NCBI GenBank assembly: GCA_002483605.1
Contig: DLIG01000018.1
Coordinates: 1-14,512 of the forward strand
Reading direction: 5' to 3'
Length of the DNA stretch: 14,512 nt
Source of the DNA: Sulfurovum sp. UBA7648
GTDB lineage: Bacteria > Campylobacterota > Campylobacteria > Campylobacterales > Sulfurovaceae
The position numbers and the translations under genes were made by a program. The notes below the pieces were generated by a model that was not told where the DNA came from, did no database searches, and saw only the letters and a list, made by a program, of their open reading frames with translations. This document shows positions 6,509 through 13,434 of the stretch, piece by piece (positions within the stretch are counted from its first letter, which is position 1; each line of letters begins with the position of its first letter).

Positions 6509-7416
6509 AAATACCCCTCAATTTTTTTCTTCTCCATAGACCCTGCTGAATCTGTATCGATCAATCTTCCCTGTCGTTCGGATGTAGTAGTAAGCAGCAT
6601 TTCTTGAATAATCTCGGATAATGTCGTTGCTTTCGATTCGATCGCACCTGTCAATGGATAACATCCTAGCGTCCGAAAACGGACAACCTTATCTTTGGCT
6701 GTTTTGCGCAACTCCTCTGGCATGCGCTCATCATCGACCATAATAAGCGTTCCGCCCATTTCAACGACAGGACGTTTAGCAGCAAAATACAATGGAACGA
6801 TCGGTATTTGTTCGAGATAGATGTATTGCCAAATATCAAGTTCTGTCCAGTTAGATAAAGGAAACACACGGATACTTTCCCCTTGATGATGTCGTCCATT
6901 ATAGATATTCCAGAGTTCCGGACGCTGGTTTTTTGGATCCCATCGATGAAATTTATCACGAAATGAATAAATTCTCTCTTTGGCACGGCTTTTCTCTTCG
7001 TCTCTTCTAGCGCCTCCAAAAACTGCATCAAACTTATAAATATCAAGCATCTGCTTTAGTCCTTCTGTCTTCATAATATCTGTATGAAGTGCAGAACCAT
7101 GCTCAAATGGACTGATATTCATATCGATTCCATTGGGGTTGACATGTATTATTAGGTCCATTCCCACTTCTTTGGCACGACGGTCTCTAAAATCTATCAT
7201 TTCACGAAATTTCCACATCGTATCAACATGCACTAAAGGGAAAGGAGGAGGAGCCGGATAAAACGCTTTTTGCGCTAGATGGAGCATGACAGAGCTATCT
7301 TTGCCGATACTATAGAGCATGGCAGGATTTTCAAATTCGGCAACCACCTCGCGCATAATATGAATCGATTCAGCCTCTAGCTGCTTGAGATGAGTAAGGC
7401 GTTTTTCATTTATCAT
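6505..7416 (-). CDS. cysD: Sulfate adenylyltransferase subunit 2 (catalytic)
   Basis: Forms APS from ATP and sulfate together with CysN. The 303-aa PP-loop ATP pyrophosphatase has the CysD form of the nucleotide-binding loop, SIGKDSSVMLHL at 36-47, and the conserved GGARRDEEKSRAKERIYSFRD segment starting near residue 134. The family C-terminus is also present (RFRTLGCYPLTGAIES and a final KKKIEGYF). First gene of the sulfate activation operon; two candidate promoters lie upstream in the 166-bp AT-rich gap after pgi. The bacterial CysND system makes APS for assimilation or PAPS; it is unlike the dissimilatory Sat enzyme. Confidence 0.97.
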   Translation of the reverse strand: MINEKRLTHLKQLEAESIHIMREVVAEFENPAMLYSIGKDSSVMLHLAQKAFYPAPPPFPLVHVDTMWKFREMIDFRDRRAKEVGMDLIIHVNPNGIDMNISPFEHGSALHTDIMKTEGLKQMLDIYKFDAVFGGARRDEEKSRAKERIYSFRDKFHRWDPKNQRPELWNIYNGRHHQGESIRVFPLSNWTELDIWQYIYLEQIPIVPLYFAAKRPVVEMGGTLIMVDDERMPEELRKTAKDKVVRFRTLGCYPLTGAIESKATTLSEIIQEMLLTTTSERQGRLIDTDSAGSMEKKKIEGYF

Positions 7417-7440
7417 ATTTACTCACTTTTATTTCGACTA

Positions 7441-7468
7441 ACTATATAAAATATTAAAAAGCTGTCAA
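7441..7468 (-). promoter_or_regulatory. cysD proximal promoter (P2)
   Basis: The minus strand has a perfect -35 TTGACA at 7468-7463, a 16-bp AT-rich spacer and a -10 TATAGT at 7446-7441. The predicted start is near 7434, about 18 nt before the cysD ATG. It is the only candidate promoter here with a consensus -35 box. Confidence 0.6.
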
Positions 7469-7495
7469 AAAAATGCTAATTTTTAAAAAATATCT

Positions 7496-7569
7496 AATAT
7501 TATAGCAAAACAATATTACAGCAATATCATGTTTATATAAGATCTCTGTTATTAAACTTTACTGATATA
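7496..7569 (-). promoter_or_regulatory. cysD distal promoter (P1) with inverted-repeat operator, copy B of the galE module
   Basis: On the minus strand, TATAAT at 7504-7499 is preceded by GTTTTGC, the same arrangement as in the galE promoter. The inverted repeat lies at 7512-7528 (AATATT-ACAGC-AATATC, one mismatch in this copy). The conserved block continues to about 7569 (TTATTAAACTTTACTGATAT versus TTATTAAATTTTACTAATAT upstream of galE). The predicted start near 7492 leaves a ~75-nt leader that contains promoter P2. Confidence 0.7.
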
Positions 7570-7582
7570 TTACTTCCAATGG

Positions 7583-8815
7583 CTACAAGCCTTTCAATTT
7601 TTCTAATTTATCTTTGAGAATTGTTTTGCCAAGTTCGACACTAGGCTGATCGTATGTATCAACGTCAATTAGCCGGCCTACCAAGGATGTCAGCAGTTCA
7701 TAATAATAAACAAGCTCACCGATACTATGTTCATCAACTGCTTGTATACTAATTTCATCCAGAGGGATGCCCTCTTGTATCTTTAGTGCTTCGAATGTAG
7801 CATCACATTGCATATTGATAAGTTTATGGAACTCTATATTGTTAATGACATCCAACGACTCAAGGTGCTGCAGTGATATATCCGGGATAATGAGTGGATC
7901 TTTGAAATCTTCTATCTTGATAAAAGTGGCTGATTTGTCTCTTGTCCCTTCCATGAGAAGCTGCAAAAATGAGTGCTGGTCCTTAGGTCCTATGAGCCCT
8001 ACAGGAGTTAAACCTACATTGAATGAGCTATGACGTTGTTTTTTACCCAGACTCTCTCCCCATAGCTGCACATACCATTCGCAAAAATATTTGAGTGTTT
8101 CAGAATAAGCAAATATACAATTAATGTGGTAAACGGCATGATGTTTGGCATAAAAAAGCGCTTTGTCCAAAAGGATATCCCTGATGTATCCGTCATGGAA
8201 AAAACTCTCTTTGATCTGTCCGGCTCCACTTAAGAGAGCTTTGATATCAATACCGCATAACGCAAGCGGCAGCAAGCCTACTGCACTAAGAGCTGAAAAC
8301 CTGCCGCCTACATTGGATGGGATATGAAATACTTTTGCGTTTATCCCCCGTGCAAATTTTTCTAAGGGTGAATCTTTGTCGGTTATGAAGGTGTAATACC
8401 CAGGATCGCTTTGGAGCGAATAGATGTATTTGAAAACTGCGATGGTCTCGATAGTCGTTCCTGATTTGCTAATGACTAAAAAATGGCTTTTTGATATATC
8501 TATTTGAGCTATGATGTAAGAGATAGAAACCGGATCTGTGCTTTCAAAAAATACCAATTTTCGCTTATTGCCGTTGCGGGGCTTGAGAAATTCATATATT
8601 GCCTTTGCTCCAAGAGAACTGCCGCCAATACCTAGAACAACAATGTACTCTATATCGTCATCAAAAGATGCGGCATATGCGAGCAAAGAAGAGATATCCT
8701 GATCGGGGAGGTTGTAATATCCTATGGTGTTCTTTTCATCTTTGATCTTTTCAAAAAGCTCTTTTTTTGTTGCTGTGTCATTACGGCTCACATCAAAGTA
8801 AAGTCTGTTTTTCAT
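7583..8815 (-). CDS. pgi: Glucose-6-phosphate isomerase
   Basis: Interconverts glucose-6-P and fructose-6-P, linking central metabolism to UDP-sugar supply. The 410-aa protein is short compared with the ~550-aa enterobacterial enzyme, as in other Campylobacterota and Gram-positives. The SIS fold motifs are present: VLGIGGSSLGAKAI at 60-73, VISKSGTTIETI at 114-125 for phosphate binding, NVGGRFSALSAVGLLPL at 168-184, WGESLGKK at 252-259 (catalytic Glu254), QHSFLQLLMEG at 280-290 (catalytic His region) and the C-terminal DQPSVELGK at 389-397 with the catalytic Lys. The ATG at 8815 has a GGAG ribosome binding site 5 nt upstream, and a -10 box lies close by. It stands alone between a repeat element and the sulfate operon. 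Confidence 0.96.
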   Translation of the reverse strand: MKNRLYFDVSRNDTATKKELFEKIKDEKNTIGYYNLPDQDISSLLAYAASFDDDIEYIVVLGIGGSSLGAKAIYEFLKPRNGNKRKLVFFESTDPVSISYIIAQIDISKSHFLVISKSGTTIETIAVFKYIYSLQSDPGYYTFITDKDSPLEKFARGINAKVFHIPSNVGGRFSALSAVGLLPLALCGIDIKALLSGAGQIKESFFHDGYIRDILLDKALFYAKHHAVYHINCIFAYSETLKYFCEWYVQLWGESLGKKQRHSSFNVGLTPVGLIGPKDQHSFLQLLMEGTRDKSATFIKIEDFKDPLIIPDISLQHLESLDVINNIEFHKLINMQCDATFEALKIQEGIPLDEISIQAVDEHSIGELVYYYELLTSLVGRLIDVDTYDQPSVELGKTILKDKLEKLKGL

Positions 8816-8836
8816 ATCGTCTCCAAATTATCTACT

Positions 8837-8842
8837 ATTATA
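8837..8842 (-). promoter_or_regulatory. pgi promoter -10 box
   Basis: TATAAT on the minus strand in the context TGTGTAATATAATAG, with a predicted start near 8830 and a ~15-nt leader carrying GGAG (8824-8821). There is no recognisable -35. It sits at the edge of the upstream repeat element. Confidence 0.5.
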
Positions 8843-8883
8843 TTACACAATGACAAAAATCCCGCAAAGCAGAGATAGTCACG

Positions 8884-9074
8884 CTTCGCTCACTATGACT
8901 GGATTCCTGCCTACGCAGGAATGACGAAACTTTATAAGTTTCCGCACTGCAACCGTCATTTTGTACTTGATACGGAATCCATACTTTTTCGCTCCCATGC
9001 TCCTGTGTGGGAATGTATATTTGTCTTTTTAAATTTGGCATGCATTCCCATCGAGGACGATGGGAACGAGGGCA
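8884..9074. repeat. 191-bp composite palindromic repeat, copy 1
   Basis: Nearly identical (my count: 182 of 191 positions, no indels) to 10184-10374, in the same orientation. It contains several palindromes: ATTCCTGC-ctac-GCAGGAAT (8903-8922), a decayed ATTTTGTA-cttga-TACGGAAT (8958-8978), a CTCCCA/TGGGA arm pair around 8992-9012, and TTCCCATCG-agga-CGATGGGAA (9045-9066). The style resembles REP/BIME or MITE-like dispersed repeats that are common in proteobacteria. It occupies most of the 336-bp gap between the sugar transferase and pgi; no gene is credible there. Confidence 0.85.
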
Positions 9075-9151
9075 CAAAAAAGTGTCATTCTGGGGCGTGA
9101 GAATCTATATGGATAGTTACGCTTCGCTCACTATGGCAACTTGGTGTCATT
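9075..9151. other. Remainder of the pgi-sugar transferase gap with short direct repeats
   Basis: 9112-9135 (GATAGTTACGCTTCGCTCAC and 4 more bases) repeats 8874-8897 with one difference, in direct orientation, so the 191-bp element overlaps or abuts a pair of ~24-bp direct repeats. GTCATTCTGGGGCGTGAGAAT (starting 9083) is a further decayed member of the GTCATTCC-type repeat. No gene or promoter is seen. Confidence 0.5.
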
Positions 9152-10075
9152 TCACAATCCATTTTTGCCAATTACTACCATAGCCGTTTTCCATACGGTT
9201 TTGAGCTCCAGCCATATATTCCAATACTTGATATAATAAAGGTCATACATAAGCTTTTGCCTGGCATCTTCCAAATTAGCTCCATAGGGATAATTGACCT
9301 GTGCCCAGCCGGTAATGCCCGGAGCTACGAGATGCCGTTCATGATAGTACGGTATCTGTTTTTCATAATTATCTACAAGTTCATGCCACTCCGCCCTAGG
9401 CCCTATAAGATGCATCTCTCCTTTTATGATGTTCCGAACTTGCGGAAGTTCATCTATCCTCATCTTGCGCATAGTATTTCCCCATGGAAAGATCCTAGGA
9501 TCATCTTCTTGGGTATAGTGGTTGAAAAATTCTGTATCTTCATGCATGCTTCTAAATTTGACACATTCAAATTTTTGGTTGTTTTTACCAACCCTAGATT
9601 GTCTAAACAGTATCTTGCCGGGGCTTTGTTGCTTGATCTTAAGTGCAGCTATGATCATTACCGGCCATGAGAAAAACAGCAGCCAAAATACTCCAAAATA
9701 ATCGATACATCTTTTTTGGAAATATTGCCAAGCCGAATACGGCTTTATGTTGCTCAAAAAATCCAGACTGTCATTTTGTTCTGGTATGTAGCATTTTTGG
9801 AGCCTGGTTTCCAAAAAATGCTCTATCGTACAAAAAGAGATATTTTTCTCAAACTGAAGATTTGTCAGATAAGTAATGATGCTTGTATGGATCTTGGAAT
9901 GCATATTGATAACAATGGTGTTGTGCTTTGAGAGGCTTAGATTTTTTTTGATATTTTTGATCGTAGTATCTGGATCTTTGAGGCCGTCTTTGATATAATG
10001 AATATCGCTTTTGGAGATGCCGAGCTTGGATTTTTCAAGTTTATGGAATTTATATTTTTCACCTAGTATGATCAT
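9152..10075 (-). CDS. Polyprenyl-phosphate sugar-1-phosphate transferase (EPS initiating enzyme)
   Basis: Transfers a hexose- or acetamido-sugar-1-phosphate from a UDP-sugar to undecaprenyl phosphate at the inner membrane, the first committed step of a repeat-unit polysaccharide. The 307-aa protein has the full bacterial sugar transferase (WbaP/PglC core) domain from about 119: re-entrant hydrophobic helix 126-147 after KRCIDYF, SPGKILFRQSRVGKNNQKFE at 151-170, KFRSM at 173-177, catalytic Asp-Glu in RIDELPQ (D208/E209), GPRAEW at 225-230, PGITGWAQV at 252-260. The first ~110 residues resemble only the end of the soluble domain of larger polyprenyl glycosylphosphotransferases; the four N-terminal membrane helices of WbaP-like proteins are absent. 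The ATG at 10075 has an AAGGA ribosome binding site 7 nt upstream, so this start is plausible. The gene sits between two 191-bp direct repeats. The sugar specificity cannot be read. Confidence 0.92.
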   Translation of the reverse strand: MIILGEKYKFHKLEKSKLGISKSDIHYIKDGLKDPDTTIKNIKKNLSLSKHNTIVINMHSKIHTSIITYLTNLQFEKNISFCTIEHFLETRLQKCYIPEQNDSLDFLSNIKPYSAWQYFQKRCIDYFGVFWLLFFSWPVMIIAALKIKQQSPGKILFRQSRVGKNNQKFECVKFRSMHEDTEFFNHYTQEDDPRIFPWGNTMRKMRIDELPQVRNIIKGEMHLIGPRAEWHELVDNYEKQIPYYHERHLVAPGITGWAQVNYPYGANLEDARQKLMYDLYYIKYWNIWLELKTVWKTAMVVIGKNGL

Positions 10076-10131
10076 ATCAATCCTTTTTTGTTACTATACA
10101 TTTTGTGTTCCCATGCAATGATAAAAACGTC

Positions 10132-10152
10132 ATTCCGTGCTTGATACGGAAT
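10132..10152. repeat. Extra isolated GTCATTCCGT-type hairpin
   Basis: ATTCCGTG-cttga-TACGGAAT, an additional copy of one hairpin of the composite repeat, 52 bp before copy 2. The same hairpin is also at 10258-10278 and 14444-14464, so it moves or duplicates independently of the 191-bp unit. Confidence 0.7.
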
Positions 10153-10183
10153 CCATAAACGAGTAGATCCATGGATCGCCGCA

Positions 10184-10374
10184 CTTCGCTCATTATGACT
10201 GGATTCCTGCCTACGCAGGAATGACAAAACTTTATAAATTTCCGCACCGCAACCGTCATTCCGTACTTGATACGGAATCCATACTTTTTCGCTCCCATGC
10301 TCCTGTGTGGGAGTGCATATTTGTCTTTTTGAATTTGGCATGCATTCCCATCGAGGACGATGGGAACGAGGGCA
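10184..10374. repeat. 191-bp composite palindromic repeat, copy 2
   Basis: Direct repeat of 8884-9074 at an offset of exactly 1300 bp. All nine differences I count are transitions. Hairpins lie at 10203-10222, 10258-10278 (intact here: ATTCCGTA/TACGGAAT) and 10345-10366. It fills most of the 317-bp gap between the sugar transferase and the phosphatase gene; open frames across it (peptides such as FLRRQESSH or YGFRIKYGMT) are translations of the repeat, not genes. Confidence 0.85.
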
Positions 10375-10392
10375 AATGGTGCACAAACTTTA

Positions 10393-11121
10393 TCACACAT
10401 CTATAACCAGCTTATCATTTAAGATCTTATTGTTTTCAAACAGAGTTTTGTATGTTTTGCTCTTGAAAACTTTTTGCAAGGTGTCTGTGTGCTTAAAATG
10501 ATGAGTATCACTGCCAATAAAATCAACAAACCCTTTTTGGCTCAGATATTTTGCAACCATCTCAACCGGTTTGGAATAATAGCCTATCAGAGAATTAAGA
10601 TTGATCTGAAAATGGATACCTAGAGTTTTTAGATATTCGTATATTTCCAGTTTATTGTGATAATAGATATATCTCTCAGGATGAGCAAGGACTGGTATGT
10701 AATCTCTGCTCTTGAGCTCATAGATCGTCTCTTCTAGATTGATTGGCGGCACGACATAAGAAAATTCAATCAATACAAAACGGTTGATATGCAAAATCTC
10801 ATCTTGTCTGATCGCTTGCAAAAATGTCTCATCGCAATAGTATTCTGCTGCAGCTTCTATTTGCATATCTATATTGTTTGCAATAAGCGCATCTCGAAGT
10901 TCATATAGGCCTTGTCTAACGATGTGAGCCGTGTTATCATATTGTCCGATCTTGATATGCGGGGTTGTGACAAGCTTACGGTAACCAAGTTCAGCAAGGC
11001 CCCTGATAAGTCCAAGTGAATGTGCCATATCCTTAGCACCGTCATCAATGCCCGGGATCAGATGCGAATGAAAATCGGTACCAATAAAAGAGCTGAACGA
11101 TTTTTTACCAAAGAAGATCAT
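10393..11121 (-). CDS. PHP-domain protein-tyrosine phosphatase (CpsB/CapC/YwqE type)
   Basis: Dephosphorylates the tyrosine-rich tail of the cognate BY-kinase and so controls polysaccharide chain length and export. The 242-aa protein shows the metal-binding PHP motifs: TDFHSHLIPGIDDG at 15-28 (H18, H20, D26), TTPH at 52-55, EAAAEYY at 89-95, LAHPERY at 145-151 and GSDTHH at 203-208. Its ATG overlaps the stop of the kinase gene (ATGA, 11118-11121), which fits their kinase-phosphatase partnership. This PHP type is typical of Firmicutes and Campylobacterota, in place of the low-molecular-weight Wzb phosphatase of enterobacteria. Confidence 0.93.
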   Translation of the reverse strand: MIFFGKKSFSSFIGTDFHSHLIPGIDDGAKDMAHSLGLIRGLAELGYRKLVTTPHIKIGQYDNTAHIVRQGLYELRDALIANNIDMQIEAAAEYYCDETFLQAIRQDEILHINRFVLIEFSYVVPPINLEETIYELKSRDYIPVLAHPERYIYYHNKLEIYEYLKTLGIHFQINLNSLIGYYSKPVEMVAKYLSQKGFVDFIGSDTHHFKHTDTLQKVFKSKTYKTLFENNKILNDKLVIDV

Positions 11122-13433
11122 TTGGTTTTTTCATCTGCTCCATAGCCGTAACCATAGCCGTAACCATAATAACCAGCCTGATTTGCATTTACGCCGTTGA
11201 GTATGAGACCTGTTGAGTGCATATGATGCTTATGCGCCATTTTGTTAAAGTTTGCCAACAATGACTTATCTGTAAAGCCTGACCTTATAACAACCAAGAA
11301 TAGATCATGGATATGCTTTTTGAGCAATATCATGGTATCGGTAACAAGCCCGATAGGTGCTGTATCTACTATGACATAATCGTATCTGGTTTTCAGTTCA
11401 TTTATGATCTTTTCAATAGCCGGAGAGAGTAATAGTTCGGATGGGTTTGGAGGATTTTTGCCTGCAAAAACGACATCCAGATTCTTCTCAATATGTATCA
11501 ATGCATCATCTGCTGCCGTCTTGCCGATAAGTACGGAACTAACCCCGTCTTTGACATTAACACCCGGGAACTCCCGAAGCAGTTTTGATTTACGCATATC
11601 CAGATCCACCAAGACCACCTTTTTGTTTGCTTTTGCCAAGGTACGCGATAGATTGGCTGCAATAGTTGTTTTACCCTCTTCTGGGATATTGGAACTTATC
11701 ATGATCACTTTGCTCTTATCACCTGAGGAAATGAACTCCATATTGGTCCGTATCATATTGAGCGATTCGATAAACGCTGTTTCTTCGGCTTTGTTTTCAG
11801 GCACTACGCCATACACAGGAATATCGGTGATGCGCTCTACATCTTCAGGAGTTATGATCTTATTATTGAAAAACTCTGTAATAAATGCAGCAAATGTACC
11901 TAGGATAAGCCCCAAGATCAAACCAACTGCTACTATAAGAGATCTTTTTGGTTTGATAGGATGCGGATAAAGTATAGCGTTATCCAGTATCCTGTTTTTT
12001 GAAACGGTTGCAGCATTCATGATCTCAAACTCCGCTTTTTTCTCAAGCAGATATGAGTACATTTTTTCATTTACTTGGAAATTACGGCTAAGATTCATAA
12101 GTCCCAGCTCTTTGCTTGGCATACCGCTCAGAGAGCCTTCGTATTTATTTTTTGTTGCAACTAGGTCGCTTTTTTGTTTTGCCACACTATTGTATAAGCC
12201 GCTTATGGAACTTCTAATTGAAGACTCGAGCGACCTTATCTCGTCTGATAACTTTACGACATCAGGGTGTTTTGGGGTATATTCAGCCAATAATGCATCC
12301 CTTGCCGCATTCTTTTGCTGGAGTGCGCTGATACTACCGATTATCGGAGACGCGCTTATGCCCAATACATCCAAAGATATAGAAGCGGTATTGCGTGTAT
12401 TGATCAATCCTTTTAGGACACTTAGCTTCATATCTGCCTGAGCTATCTGTGTATCGATATCAACCAAAGTAGTAAGCAGTGTTGACGCACTGCCTGGGAT
12501 GGTTGCTATGGTATTATCTTGTTTAAAATCTTTGATCGCTACTTGAGACTCAGATAGGTTTTCATGTGTAACGGCGAGCTGCTCGTTAACAAATTGAAGC
12601 TTTTTTTCCACCTCTTCTCTCTGAAAACCCAATTTTTGGTCAAAATAGAGTTTGACAAGGTTATTGACTATATCAACGCCTCTTTGAGCACTGGTATCCT
12701 CAAATGAGATCTTAACTATGGATGCTTGCTTATTGATCTGCGATACGCTCAGATTTGGCCTGATAAAGCTATCAATAAAACTGTTTTGGTTTGCATGATA
12801 TACAACCTTATAAGAGACATTTTTCAAACCAAAATCTTTGATGGCTTTGATAGTAAAGGAAAAATATGGTGTTTTGGCAATTTGCCCGAATTTATACGTT
12901 TCATCAATTCTCAAAGGTTTTGCCGAGTTTTGTGCTACATCTGCATAAATGTGATAACTATTTTTATCAATTATTTCTATATCAAATACAATATTTTCAT
13001 TGAGATTTTCAGAGATACTGCTCATCTGAAGATCAAAAGGCCTGTCATCATATAGTTCTGTATCTTTTAGAACTCCTTCTTGAAAATATCTCACATTTAA
13101 TGGCATGGCTCTCATAAGTTTTAGCAGTAATTCTCTAGATTGAAGGATCTCGATCTCATTATCTATCCCTGAACTGCCGCCTATCTCTCCTGCAAAAATA
13201 TCTACTTGAGCAGGCCTAAATATATTGCGCTTGGTATCTTCGACCTCAATAGAAGCATATGTAGAATAGATATTTTTTGACCAAAACGCATAAACGATGG
13301 ATAATAAGAATATTACAGTTGCTATGCCTATAATAAGAGCTTTACGACGAACGATGACTTGCCATAGTTCTTTTAAGTCGATCTCATCCTCTTGTGTATG
13401 CGGTTGTGTTTTTAATTCTGATAATGCTCTCAT
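11118..13433 (-). CDS. Polysaccharide co-polymerase with BY-tyrosine kinase (Wzc type)
   Basis: Inner-membrane protein that controls polymer length and links polymerisation to export; the C-terminal kinase autophosphorylates on tyrosines. The 771-aa single-chain (proteobacterial) form has a Wzz domain from about 17 with TM1 at 32-51, a long periplasmic part with coiled-coil stretches around 270-310 and 370-470, a proline-rich segment before TM2 (IKPKR, then 498-520), and the kinase: Walker A SSNIPEEGKTT at 580-590, Walker A' VVLVDLDMR at 606-614, PPNPSELL at 661-668, Walker B YDYVIVD at 684-690. The tail has six tyrosines (755, 756, 758, 760, 762, 764) alternating with glycine. The gene starts 1 bp after the export lipoprotein gene and overlaps the phosphatase gene by 4 bp, so the three form one translational unit. 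Confidence 0.95.
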   Translation of the reverse strand: MRALSELKTQPHTQEDEIDLKELWQVIVRRKALIIGIATVIFLLSIVYAFWSKNIYSTYASIEVEDTKRNIFRPAQVDIFAGEIGGSSGIDNEIEILQSRELLLKLMRAMPLNVRYFQEGVLKDTELYDDRPFDLQMSSISENLNENIVFDIEIIDKNSYHIYADVAQNSAKPLRIDETYKFGQIAKTPYFSFTIKAIKDFGLKNVSYKVVYHANQNSFIDSFIRPNLSVSQINKQASIVKISFEDTSAQRGVDIVNNLVKLYFDQKLGFQREEVEKKLQFVNEQLAVTHENLSESQVAIKDFKQDNTIATIPGSASTLLTTLVDIDTQIAQADMKLSVLKGLINTRNTASISLDVLGISASPIIGSISALQQKNAARDALLAEYTPKHPDVVKLSDEIRSLESSIRSSISGLYNSVAKQKSDLVATKNKYEGSLSGMPSKELGLMNLSRNFQVNEKMYSYLLEKKAEFEIMNAATVSKNRILDNAILYPHPIKPKRSLIVAVGLILGLILGTFAAFITEFFNNKIITPEDVERITDIPVYGVVPENKAEETAFIESLNMIRTNMEFISSGDKSKVIMISSNIPEEGKTTIAANLSRTLAKANKKVVLVDLDMRKSKLLREFPGVNVKDGVSSVLIGKTAADDALIHIEKNLDVVFAGKNPPNPSELLLSPAIEKIINELKTRYDYVIVDTAPIGLVTDTMILLKKHIHDLFLVVIRSGFTDKSLLANFNKMAHKHHMHSTGLILNGVNANQAGYYGYGYGYGYGADEKTK
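11142..11165 (-). repeat. 12-bp tandem repeat encoding the Tyr-Gly kinase tail
   Basis: ATAGCCGTAACC occurs twice in tandem on the plus strand, followed by a related ATAATAACC. It encodes the alternating Gly-Tyr tail of the BY-kinase. As a perfect in-frame 12-mer repeat it could gain or lose two tyrosines per slippage step. Confidence 0.75.
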
Positions 13434-13434
13434 T

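Noticed and set aside
7417..7491. Riboswitch in the cysD leader
   Set aside because: The ~75-nt leader is almost entirely A/T with no stable multi-helix structure visible; it is better explained by promoter P2.
8838..9077. Open reading frame on the minus strand in the pgi-sugar transferase gap
   Set aside because: It is the translation of the 191-bp palindromic repeat (peptides FLRRQESSH, WIPYQVQNDG). The same frame occurs in the other copy, and there is no ribosome binding site or family signature.
10072..10400. Two overlapping minus-strand reading frames of 104 and 107 codons
   Set aside because: Both run through repeat copy 2 in different frames and encode the repeat peptides (CVGRNPVIM, YGFRIKYGMT); repeat translation, not genes.
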